This document shows positions 28,980 to 36,266 of a DNA stretch of 64,000 nucleotides, piece by piece. Under the pieces are notes generated by a model, which did not search any database, had not been told where the DNA came from, and saw nothing but the letters and a program-made list of their open reading frames with translations. Origin of the DNA: Microlunatus panaciterrae (lineage in GTDB: Bacteria; Actinomycetota; Actinomycetes; Propionibacteriales; Propionibacteriaceae); NCBI RefSeq assembly GCF_016907535.1, contig NZ_JAFBCF010000001.1, forward strand, positions 2,852,001 to 2,916,000, written 5' to 3'. Every line of letters begins with the position of its first letter. Position 1 is the stretch's first letter. The translations under genes were made by a program, and so were the position numbers.

Positions 28980-29453
28980 GTGAACTCTCCCGAACTGACC
29001 GACGACGGGGACGCCATCGACGACCTGGCTGTCGCCCTGGTCGTGACCTGCGCCCGCTTCGTCCGCTCCTCGGCCCGGATGGCCGCCGATACCGAACCGA
29101 CGGCGGTGTGGCGCGCGATGGCCATCCTGGAGGAGCACGGGGCGATGCGAGTGAGCGACTTCGCCGTCGCCGACCGCTGCACCCAGCCGAGCGCCACCAC
29201 CATGCTGCAGCGGCTCGAGCGGTCCGGCGCCGTCCAGCGGGTGTCGGATCCCCTCGATGGTCGCGTCTCCCTCGTCAGCCTGACCGAGGCCGGCCGCAGC
29301 AGACTGGCCGAGCTTCGGGCCGGGGTGGCCGCCGCGCTCGGGCCCCGGCTGGAGCTGCTGTCCACCGATCGCCGGGCCGAGCTGCGCGGTGCCATCGAGA
29401 CCATCCAGGGCCTGCTGGCGGCCCAGCCAACCAAGGAAGAAGCCACACTGTGA
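28980..29453 (+). CDS. MarR-family transcriptional regulator
   Basis: 157 aa. Winged helix at ~45-110: EHGAMRVSDFAVADRCTQPSATTMLQRLE is the recognition region and the wing has RVSDPLDGRVSLVSLTEAG. Flanking helices form the dimer. Ligand-responsive repressor of the downstream transporter, with which it shares a GTGA overlap (29450-29453). The operator is likely the AT-rich dyad immediately upstream. Confidence 0.92.
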   Translation: MNSPELTDDGDAIDDLAVALVVTCARFVRSSARMAADTEPTAVWRAMAILEEHGAMRVSDFAVADRCTQPSATTMLQRLERSGAVQRVSDPLDGRVSLVSLTEAGRSRLAELRAGVAAALGPRLELLSTDRRAELRGAIETIQGLLAAQPTKEEATL

Positions 29454-30721
29454 CGCTCACCCATCCCGGTTCCGCCGGATCCGCCTCCCTCCTGCGTCAG
29501 CCGAAGGCGGTCTGGGCGGTCGCCTTCGCCTGTGTGATCGCCTTCATGGGCATCGGCCTGGTTGACCCCATCCTGCCGGCCATCAGCCACGAGCTCGGCG
29601 CCACGCCGGCGCAGGCGATGCTGCTGTTCACCAGCTATCTGCTGATCACCGGCTTCGCGATGTTCTTCACCAGCTGGGTCTCCAGCCGGATCGGGGTAAA
29701 GGGCACCCTGCTGACCGGACTGGCGCTCATCGTGGTCTTCGCGGCGCTGGCCGGAGCCTCCAACAGTGTTCAGGCCATTATCGGCTACCGCGCCGGCTGG
29801 GGGCTTGGCAACGCCCTCTTCATCTCCACGGCGCTGGCGACCATCGTTGGCGCGGCTAGCGGCGGCGTGAACAGCGCGATCATCCTCTACGAGGCCGCGC
29901 TGGGTCTGGGCATCGCCACCGGGCCGCTGCTGGGCGGGGCGCTCGGCAGCATCTCCTGGAGGGGTCCGTTCTTCGGTACCGCGGTGCTGATGGCGATCGG
30001 CCTGGTGGCGATCGTGGTGCTGTTGGCCAAGCCCGCCGCCAAGCCCGACCCGGTCCCGTTCGGCGCCACGTTCAGGGCGCTGCGCAACAGGGCGCTGTTG
30101 ACGTTGGGACTGGGCGCGCTGTTCTACAACTTCGGCTTCTTCGTGCTGCTGGCCTACAGCCCGTTCCCGCTCGAGACCGCGGCCCACGCCCAGGGCATCG
30201 AGGAGTTCGGCGCCCACCAGCTCGGTCTGATCTTCTGCGGCTGGGGACTCGGATTGGCCATCACGTCCGTCCTGGTCGCCCCGCTGCTGACCGCGCGGTT
30301 CGGTCGCCGCCGGGTGCTGTACGCCATGCTGGCGCTGCTCGCCCTCGACATGGCGTTGATGGCGGTCGAGGTCGGCAGCCTCGCCGTGCTGGTGACCGGC
30401 ATCGTCGTCGGCGGGCTCTTCCTCGGCGTGATGAACACGGTGCTGACCGAGTCGGTGATGGAGGCGACCGACCTGCCGCGGAGCGTGGCCTCGTCGACCT
30501 ACAGCGGCATCCGCTTCCTCGGCGGCGCGCTGGCGCCGGCGTTCGCCGGGGTGATCGCCGCACAGTGGGGCGACAGCGCCCCGTACTGGATGGCGGTGGC
30601 AGGGCTGTTGCTGTCGATCGGTGTGCTGGTCACCGGGCGCCGCCACCTGGCCCACATCGACCGGCACCTGGCCGAGACGCCCCTTGAGGAGGCCGAGGCG
30701 ATCACCGTCGGGGACGCCTGA
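29450..30721 (+). CDS. MFS drug-efflux-type transporter
   Basis: 423 aa, 12 TM segments. The loop 2-3 region (TSWVSSRIGVKGTLLTG) and motif C-like LYEAALGLGIATGPLLGG place it with DHA1-type proton antiporters. The GTG overlaps the TGA of the MarR gene, so regulator and pump are co-translated, a classic efflux module; substrate unknown. It converges on the TetR gene with a 12-bp gap. Confidence 0.88.
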   Translation: MTLTHPGSAGSASLLRQPKAVWAVAFACVIAFMGIGLVDPILPAISHELGATPAQAMLLFTSYLLITGFAMFFTSWVSSRIGVKGTLLTGLALIVVFAALAGASNSVQAIIGYRAGWGLGNALFISTALATIVGAASGGVNSAIILYEAALGLGIATGPLLGGALGSISWRGPFFGTAVLMAIGLVAIVVLLAKPAAKPDPVPFGATFRALRNRALLTLGLGALFYNFGFFVLLAYSPFPLETAAHAQGIEEFGAHQLGLIFCGWGLGLAITSVLVAPLLTARFGRRRVLYAMLALLALDMALMAVEVGSLAVLVTGIVVGGLFLGVMNTVLTESVMEATDLPRSVASSTYSGIRFLGGALAPAFAGVIAAQWGDSAPYWMAVAGLLLSIGVLVTGRRHLAHIDRHLAETPLEEAEAITVGDA

Positions 30722-30733
30722 CGGTCCCGGTTG

Positions 30734-31348
30734 TCAGGCGATCGGGTCTCGAACCGGGTTCAGCAGGCCGGCCACGCCACGGACGAACTGGTCGCGCTGG
30801 ACGATGCCGGCCACGTGGTGCTGGATGAAGAAGCCCGGGATCCAGGCGAGGAAGGCGAGCCCGATCTCCTGCGGGTCGGCGTCGGGCTGGACCAACCCGG
30901 ACTGCTGCCAGCGCAGCACGAGCGACTGGATGGCTGCACGCACCTGACCGAGCCCGATGGTGACTTCGCGGTGCAGGGCCTCGTTGCGTAGAGCCTCGGA
31001 CCAGGCGAAGAGAGCGATCCGCTCGGGTTTGACGGTGTGGCTGAAGCGGAGCTCCTCCAGCTTCTCCAGGGCGACGTCGACCGCACCCGACGGGGTCGCG
31101 GCCCGATCCGTGTCGGCGGCCTCGCTGAGCACTCTGCCCACCGCGCCGAGCGCATACTGCACGACGCCGGAGACGATGGCGTCCTTGCCCGGGAAGTAGC
31201 GGTAGACGGCGCCCGCCGACAATCCCACCTCGGCGATCACGTCGTCCATCGAGGCGGCGTGGAAACCGTCCCGCTCGAAGCAGACCATCGCTGCCTGGAT
31301 GATCTGCTCGCGACGCTCGGCTCGGTACTCGTCACTGACTTTGGGCAC
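30734..31348 (-). CDS. TetR-family transcriptional regulator
   Basis: 204 aa. HTH at ~15-60: REQIIQAAMVCFERDGFHAASMDDVIAEVGLSAGAVYRYF split as the usual three helices, with GAVYRYFPGKDAI the canonical recognition segment. The C-terminal helical ligand domain is of the common TetR_C type. Divergent from the membrane protein gene at 31439; two matching operators lie between them. The start is GTG 31348, with TAGGCT 6 nt upstream. Confidence 0.93.
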   Translation of the reverse strand: MPKVSDEYRAERREQIIQAAMVCFERDGFHAASMDDVIAEVGLSAGAVYRYFPGKDAIVSGVVQYALGAVGRVLSEAADTDRAATPSGAVDVALEKLEELRFSHTVKPERIALFAWSEALRNEALHREVTIGLGQVRAAIQSLVLRWQQSGLVQPDADPQEIGLAFLAWIPGFFIQHHVAGIVQRDQFVRGVAGLLNPVRDPIA

Positions 31349-31354
31349 CCTCCC

Positions 31355-31360
31355 AGCCTA
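31355..31360 (-). promoter_or_regulatory. -10 element TAGGCT, leaderless tetR-type gene
   Basis: TAGGCT, 6 nt (GGGAGG), GTG on the minus strand. It touches operator 1. Confidence 0.55.
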
Positions 31361-31363
31361 AAG

Positions 31364-31377
31364 AGAACGAACGTTCT
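31364..31377. promoter_or_regulatory. TetR operator 1
   Basis: AGAACG-AA-CGTTCT, a perfect dyad. With its left flank it reads CTAAAGAGAACG (from 31358), identical to the reverse complement of the outer half of operator 2. It covers the promoter of the regulator gene, so autorepression is expected. Confidence 0.75.
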
Positions 31378-31410
31378 TGACAAACGTCTCAGAGCGGTCG
31401 CATTCTAAAA

Positions 31411-31424
31411 AGAATAAACGTTCT
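31411..31424. promoter_or_regulatory. TetR operator 2, in front of the membrane protein gene
   Basis: AGAATAAACGTTCT; on the minus strand it reads CTAAAGAGAACG-N4-TTCTT, the same pattern as operator 1. It ends just before the AGGAG ribosome-binding site (31430-31434) of the 31439 gene. Confidence 0.7.
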
Positions 31425-31438
31425 CTTTAGGAGTCATC

Positions 31439-32467
31439 ATGGTCGCAACACGGTATGAGGCGCCGCCGAGGCCTCACGACGATCCATCCGAGCCTCCGGT
31501 CCTGTCCGGATGGGGCAGGGTTCTTGGCCTGCCGGTGGCTCTCAGTCTGCTGGTCGGGTTGCTGCTCGCCGCCTTCGCCTGGCCGGCTGTCACGGCCGCC
31601 CCGCACGAGCTGCCGATCGGGGTGGTGGGCCCTGCGGCCGCGGTCCAGCAGGTGCAGGGCGCGCTGCAGGCGAAGCAGCCGGGTGCGTTCCACATCCAGC
31701 CCTACGGCAGCGCCGCTGAGGCGCGAGCCGCCATCGAGAGCCGGGAGATCTACGGTGCCGTCGTGGTCGAACAACCGCCCACGTTGTTGGTGGCCACCGG
31801 TGCCAGCCCAGCGGTAGCGCAGCTGCTCACCCAGGTGGCCGGGGCGATGGCGGCGCAGTCGGGAGCCGGCCAATCCAGTGCGGGTCCGACCGTCACCGAC
31901 GTGGTGCCGGGCGCTGCCGGTGACCCGCACGGGATCGGGGTTGCGGTGCTCGCCCTGCCCCTGGTGTTGGGCGGCCTGCTCAGCGGCGTTGCCCTGCGCC
32001 GGCTTGTGCGGGGTAGGGGGCGACTGGCCTGTTCAGCGCTGCTGCTGAGCCTGCTCGCTGGTCTGGCCTCGGCGACGATCCTGAACCTGTGGCTGAATGC
32101 CCTGGGTGCCAGCTTCTGGACCGATGCCGCAGTGATCACCTTCGGCTTCGCCGCGGTGAGTTTCGCCACCCTGGGCGCCGGAACGCTCGCCGGCAACGCG
32201 GGTGCCGGTCTGGTCCTGGCGTCACTGCTGCTGGTCGGCAACCCCCTTTCGGGACTGAGCAGTGCACCGGAGCTGCTGCCGGTCGGCTGGAGCGCCGTCG
32301 GTCAGGCGTTCCCGCTGGCGGCCACCGGGCAGCTGCTCCGCTCCGAGGCCTTCTTCGACTGGGCTGCGGCCGGCCGCCCGGCACTGGTGCTGTCCGTCTG
32401 GCTCGCCACCGGTCTCTTCCTCTTCGTCCTCGGCGCCCTCCGGCGATCCCGCCGACCGGCGGCCTGA
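31439..32467 (+). CDS. Membrane protein, YhgE/ABC-2-permease-like, TetR-controlled
   Basis: 342 aa. One TM near the N-terminus (PVALSLLVGLLLAAFAWPAV, ~30-50), then an extracytoplasmic domain of ~130 residues (HELPIGVVGPAAAVQQVQGAL..., GAVVVEQPPTLLVATGASPA), then five TMs at ~165-335. This resembles the YhgE/Pip and ABC-2 membrane families that use the same domain order. No ATPase partner is adjacent. AGGAG lies 4 nt before the ATG. Divergent TetR with two operators suggests an inducible export or envelope-stress function. Exact role unknown. Confidence 0.7.
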   Translation: MVATRYEAPPRPHDDPSEPPVLSGWGRVLGLPVALSLLVGLLLAAFAWPAVTAAPHELPIGVVGPAAAVQQVQGALQAKQPGAFHIQPYGSAAEARAAIESREIYGAVVVEQPPTLLVATGASPAVAQLLTQVAGAMAAQSGAGQSSAGPTVTDVVPGAAGDPHGIGVAVLALPLVLGGLLSGVALRRLVRGRGRLACSALLLSLLAGLASATILNLWLNALGASFWTDAAVITFGFAAVSFATLGAGTLAGNAGAGLVLASLLLVGNPLSGLSSAPELLPVGWSAVGQAFPLAATGQLLRSEAFFDWAAAGRPALVLSVWLATGLFLFVLGALRRSRRPAA

Positions 32468-32473
32468 GCCCGG

Positions 32474-32594
32474 GCCGTGCCCTGAGCCTGAGCCGTGTCC
32501 AGAGCCTGGGCGGTGCACTGAGCCTGAGCCGTGCCCTGAGCCTGGGCGGTGCCGTGCCCTGAGCCCGGGCCCGTGCCCTGAGCCTGTCGAAGGG
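32474..32594. repeat. About six units of an 18-bp GC-rich tandem repeat
   Basis: Unit consensus GCCGTGCCCTGAGCCTGR; four clean 18-bp units, then two with insertions, the last ending in the REP core CCCTGAGCCTGTCGAAGGG. The array starts 7 bp after the stop codon of the membrane protein gene, and that stop itself lies in a partial unit. Confidence 0.8.
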
Positions 32595-32750
32595 CCGAGG
32601 TGGGGTGGGCGGCGAGTGGACCCTGCAAGGAATCGACCACTCGTGGTGGATGCTGCAGCGCTGCAAGGCTGAGCGTCCTTACCGGACACTGATGACTGGT
32701 CGATTTCTTGCACGGCTGACATCCACTGCGGCCCTTCGACAGGCTTAGGG
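32576..32750. repeat. REP-bounded inverted-repeat element (BIME/MITE-like)
   Basis: The 19-bp REP core CCCTGAGCCTGTCGAAGGG (32576-32594) is matched in inverted orientation by 32732-32750 (one change). Inside, a second pair of 19-bp arms (32621-32639 and 32697-32715) pairs at 17 of 19 positions (key string AATCGACCA). The nested symmetry indicates one folded element rather than separate repeats. Confidence 0.75.
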
Positions 32751-32778
32751 CGCGGCGCGGAGGTGGCGGAGAGCCGGA

Positions 32779-33666
32779 TCAGTAGCTGCTCCCGGCCGCG
32801 AGCGAGACCGAACCGACCGGGTGCCAGACGGTCTTGATCTCGAGGAAGGCGCGCAGCCGGGCCGTCCCCGGGGGTCCGGTGAAGTCCGGGACGCCCTTGG
32901 GCACATAGACGCGCTTGACGGTGCCGGCCGCAGCCTGCTCCAGGGCCAACCGGAGCTCGACGTCGGCGCCGGTCAGGTCGAGCCCGTTGACATCACCGTG
33001 CGCGGCCAGGTGGGGAGCGATCTCGGCGGCTCTTCCGGTGAGGATGTTGACCACCCCCGCCGGTACGTCGGAGGTCGCCAGCACCTCGGCGAGGGTGATG
33101 GCCACGCAGGGGTCGTCCTCGGCGGCGATCACCACAGCGGAGTTCCCGCCCGTGATGACGGGAGCCAGCACCGACACCAGCCCGAGCAGCGGCGACCCGG
33201 CAGGGGCGACAACGGCGACGACCCCGGTCGGCTCGGGCGCCGAGTAGGAGAAGTACGGGCCCGAGACCGGGTTCGCACCGCCGAAGACGGCGCTGAGCTT
33301 GTCGGTCCAGCCGGCGTAGTGCACCAGCCGGTTCACCGCCGCGTCGACCTCCGCGCCGGCGGCCCGGGCGCTGGCACCGGTGCTGGTGCTGATCAGCTCG
33401 ACGAACTGCGCCCGGCGACCCTCCAGCATCTCTGCGATCCGGTAGATCACCTGGCCCCGGTTGTAGGGGGTCGCCTTCGACCAGGCTCCGACACCCTTTC
33501 GGGCGGCGGCGACGGCGTCCCGGCCGTCCTTGCGCGAACCCAGTGCGGCGTTTGCCATGAAGTTCCCCTTGATGTCGCGGACCGGGTAGGTGCGACCCGA
33601 CTCCGATCGGGGGAAGGCCCCGCCGAGGTAGAGCTTGTAGGTCTTGCTGACCGACAGATGCGCCAT
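32779..33666 (-). CDS. ALDH-family protein lacking the catalytic domain
   Basis: 295 aa against ~480 for an active ALDH. The N-terminal and NAD-binding half is present (KLYLGGAF, RGQVIYRIAEMLE, APEPTGVVAVVAPAGSPLLGLVSVLAPVITGGN, DVPAGVVNILTG), but after LDLTGADVELRLAL the protein jumps to a short basic stretch and FLEIKTVWHPVG, the C-terminal ALDH segment. The catalytic Cys and general-base Glu are missing. The reading frame is clean, and it overlaps the active ALDH gene (TGATG), so this looks like a maintained non-catalytic partner, not a decayed gene. Confidence 0.82.
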   Translation of the reverse strand: MAHLSVSKTYKLYLGGAFPRSESGRTYPVRDIKGNFMANAALGSRKDGRDAVAAARKGVGAWSKATPYNRGQVIYRIAEMLEGRRAQFVELISTSTGASARAAGAEVDAAVNRLVHYAGWTDKLSAVFGGANPVSGPYFSYSAPEPTGVVAVVAPAGSPLLGLVSVLAPVITGGNSAVVIAAEDDPCVAITLAEVLATSDVPAGVVNILTGRAAEIAPHLAAHGDVNGLDLTGADVELRLALEQAAAGTVKRVYVPKGVPDFTGPPGTARLRAFLEIKTVWHPVGSVSLAAGSSY

Positions 33667-35159
33667 CAGAGTGTCGCCCCCTCGTCCTTGGCGGTCCGGG
33701 ACCGGCTGCCGCCGAGCACCGCCTCATCGTCGGTCTCCAGATAGGCGGCCAGCCCCGACGGGCCGCCCTCCCGCCCGAATCCGGATTCCTTGTAGCCGCC
33801 GAAGCTGGCCGCCGGGTCGAACCGGTTGAACGTGTTGTCCCAAATCACCCCGGCCCGCAGACCGGCGGCCATCCCCATCGCCCGCGAGCCCTTCTCGGTC
33901 CAGACCCCGGCCGACAACCCGTAGGCGGAGTTGTTGGCCTTGCTGAGCGCCTCCTCCGGCGTACGGAAGGTCAGCGTCGTCAGCACCGGGCCGAAGATCT
34001 CCTCGCGGGAGATCCGCATCGACGGTGTTGCGGAGGTGAAGATCGTCGGCGACAGGTAGTAACCGTTGCTCGGCAGCGGGCACGACGACGACCAGAGGTC
34101 GGCTCCCTCGGCCGCGCCGGCCGCCACCAGGTCCTTGATCCGGCCGAGCTGGGCTGCCGAGTTGATCGCTCCCACGTCGGTGTTCTTGTCCAGAGGGTCG
34201 CCGACCCGCAGGGTCTCCACCCGGTCCTTGAGCCGGTCGGTGAACTCCTCCGCGATCGACTCCTGGACCAGCAGCCGGGATCCGGCGCAGCAAACCTGCC
34301 CCTGGTTGAAGAAGATGCCGTTGACGATGCCCTCGATGGCCTGGTCCTGGGCGGCGTCGTCGAAGACGATGTTGGCGCCCTTGCCGCCGAGCTCCAGGGT
34401 CAGCTTGCGGCCGGTGCCGGCCAGCTGGTGCTGGATCCTGCGACCCACGGCGGTCGAACCGGTAAAGGCGACCTTGTCGATGCCCGGATGGGTGACCAGC
34501 GCCTCACCCACGTCCCCGGCACCGGTGACGATGTTGACCACGCCGGGCGGAAGGTCCGCATCAGCGATGATCTCGGCCAGCACCAGGATCGACAGCGGGG
34601 TGGTCTCGGCCGGTTTGATCACCACGGTGTTGCCGGCCGCCAGGGCCGGGGCGATCTTCCAGGACGCCATCAGCAGGGGGAAGTTCCAGGGAATGACCTG
34701 TCCGGCCACGCCGAGCGCGGCAGGCGCCGGACCGAGGCCGAGGTGCTGGAGCTTGTCGGCCCAGCCGGCGTGGTAGAAGAAGTGCTGGGCCGCGGTCGGG
34801 ACGTCGAAGTCCCGGGTCTCCTTGATCGGCTTGCCGTTGTCGAGCGTCTCGACCACGGCCAGCTCACGGGACCGCTCGGCGATCCCCCGGGCGATCCGGA
34901 ACAGGTACTTGCCCCGCTCGGCCCCGCTCATCCGGGACCAGACGCGCTGGTAGGCCCGCCGCGCCGCGGCGACCGCCCGGTCGACATCCTCGGCGGTCGT
35001 GGTCGACACGGTGGCGAGTCGCTCGGCCCGGCCAGGGTTGATCGTGTCCAGGTCGGCTCCGTTGCCCTCGACGAACTCCCCGTTGACGAACGGCAGATAG
35101 CGGTCCCTGATGCCGGCGATCGCGCTCGACTCCGGCGCCGGAGCGTAGTCCCAGTCCAT
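33666..35159 (-). CDS. Aldehyde dehydrogenase, probably acetaldehyde-oxidising in deoxyribose catabolism
   Basis: 497 aa. Catalytic Glu256 (LTLELGGKGANIV) and Cys290 (FFNQGQVCCAGSR), cofactor-binding VIPWNFPLLMASWKIAPALAAGN and FTGSTAVGR are all present. It oxidises an aldehyde with NAD(P)+. Position 20 bp behind deoC points to acetaldehyde from DeoC as substrate. The ATG at 35159 has GAGAGG 9 nt upstream; a GTG two codons earlier is possible. Confidence 0.92.
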   Translation of the reverse strand: MDWDYAPAPESSAIAGIRDRYLPFVNGEFVEGNGADLDTINPGRAERLATVSTTTAEDVDRAVAAARRAYQRVWSRMSGAERGKYLFRIARGIAERSRELAVVETLDNGKPIKETRDFDVPTAAQHFFYHAGWADKLQHLGLGPAPAALGVAGQVIPWNFPLLMASWKIAPALAAGNTVVIKPAETTPLSILVLAEIIADADLPPGVVNIVTGAGDVGEALVTHPGIDKVAFTGSTAVGRRIQHQLAGTGRKLTLELGGKGANIVFDDAAQDQAIEGIVNGIFFNQGQVCCAGSRLLVQESIAEEFTDRLKDRVETLRVGDPLDKNTDVGAINSAAQLGRIKDLVAAGAAEGADLWSSSCPLPSNGYYLSPTIFTSATPSMRISREEIFGPVLTTLTFRTPEEALSKANNSAYGLSAGVWTEKGSRAMGMAAGLRAGVIWDNTFNRFDPAASFGGYKESGFGREGGPSGLAAYLETDDEAVLGGSRSRTAKDEGATL

Positions 35160-35179
35160 GATCACAAACCTCTCGCTGG

Positions 35180-36178
35180 TCAGTCGACGGTGACGTAGTC
35201 GGGGCCCGAGTAGTGGCCCTCGAGCTGGGTCCGTCGCTGCATGATCAGATCATTCAGCACCGACGATGCGCCGAACCGGAAGTAGTGCGGATCCAGCCAC
35301 TCCACTCCCGCGACCTCCTTGACCGCCACCAGATAGCGGATCGCGTCCTTGCTGGTACGGATGCCGCCGGCGGGTTTGACCGCACGCTGCTCCCCGGTCT
35401 GGGCCTTCCAGTCCTTCACGGCCTGCAACATCACATGGGTGACCGGCAGGGTGGCGGCCGGGCTGACCTTGCCGGTCGAGGTCTTGATGAAGTCGCCGCC
35501 AGCGAGCAGCGCGAGCCAGGACGCGCGGCGCACGTTGTCGTAGGTGGCCAGCTCGCCGGTCTCCAGGATCACCTTCAGCCGGGCCGGGCCGCACACCTCC
35601 TTGATCGCCCGGATCTGCTCGAAGACCTGGCCGAACCGGCCGGAGAGGAAGGCGCCGCGGTCGATCACCATGTCGACCTCGTCGGCGCCGGCGTCGACAG
35701 CGAGCCGGGCGTCGGCCAGCTTCACCTCGAGGCTGGAGCGGCCCGAGGGGAACATGGTCGCCACCGACGCGACCTTGACCCCGGACCCCCGCAGCTCGTC
35801 GACGGCGACAGCCGCCAGGTCCGGGTAGACGCAGACGGCGGCCGTCCGGGGGGTGTCCGGATGGTCGGGGTCGGGCAGCATCGCCTTCCGCGACAGGTTG
35901 CGGACCTTGCCGACGGTGTCGGCGCCCTCCAGCGTGGTCAGGTCCACCATCGAGATGGCCAGGTCGATGGCGGCCAGCTTGGACTCCCGCTTGATCGAAC
36001 GGGTGGCCAGCCCGGCCGCACGCTGCTCTATCCCCACCGGGTCGACGCCCGGCAGCCCCAGCAGGAACCGCCGCAGCGAGGACTCGTCGGTGGTCGCGTC
36101 AGCGAGGTGGGCAGGCAGCGCCGGGGACGGCTCGACCACCGCCGACTCTGCCCGCGCCCGGGTTGTGGCTGTGCTCAT
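35180..36178 (-). CDS. deoC: Deoxyribose-phosphate aldolase
   Basis: 332 aa, the long form with an ~80-residue N-terminal extension compared with the E. coli enzyme. Schiff-base lysine in DFIKTSTGKVSP, and the second lysine and phosphate loop in AVKPAGGIRTSKDA. It cleaves 2-deoxyribose-5-phosphate to glyceraldehyde-3-phosphate and acetaldehyde. It follows pnp and the phosphosugar mutase with an 88-bp gap and has its own promoter-like TAGGAT 6 nt before the ATG. Confidence 0.95.
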   Translation of the reverse strand: MSTATTRARAESAVVEPSPALPAHLADATTDESSLRRFLLGLPGVDPVGIEQRAAGLATRSIKRESKLAAIDLAISMVDLTTLEGADTVGKVRNLSRKAMLPDPDHPDTPRTAAVCVYPDLAAVAVDELRGSGVKVASVATMFPSGRSSLEVKLADARLAVDAGADEVDMVIDRGAFLSGRFGQVFEQIRAIKEVCGPARLKVILETGELATYDNVRRASWLALLAGGDFIKTSTGKVSPAATLPVTHVMLQAVKDWKAQTGEQRAVKPAGGIRTSKDAIRYLVAVKEVAGVEWLDPHYFRFGASSVLNDLIMQRRTQLEGHYSGPDYVTVD

Positions 36179-36184
36179 GAGGCG

Positions 36185-36190
36185 ATCCTA
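36185..36190 (-). promoter_or_regulatory. -10 element TAGGAT, leaderless deoC
   Basis: TAGGAT, 6 nt, ATG (minus strand). It suggests deoC can be transcribed separately from pnp. Confidence 0.55.
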
Positions 36191-36266
36191 TGGGCACCGA
36201 GGCGGCTGGACACGTCAGCGACGGCGGCCGCCCGCGCGCTCGCTCAGCACGGGCGACCCGGCAGCG

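Larger units (their letters stand above)
32468..32778. other. Repeat-filled gap between convergent genes
   Basis: 311 bp with no supported gene. It contains an 18-bp tandem array (32474-32594) and a REP-bounded inverted-repeat element (32576-32750). Confidence 0.8.

Noticed and set aside
32474-32594. CRISPR array
   Set aside because: Repeats are contiguous with no unique spacers, and no cas genes are near.
32779-33666. Pseudogene
   Set aside because: The frame is intact, the C-terminal ALDH segment is kept and start/stop overlap with the active ALDH is precise, so it is more likely a maintained protein.
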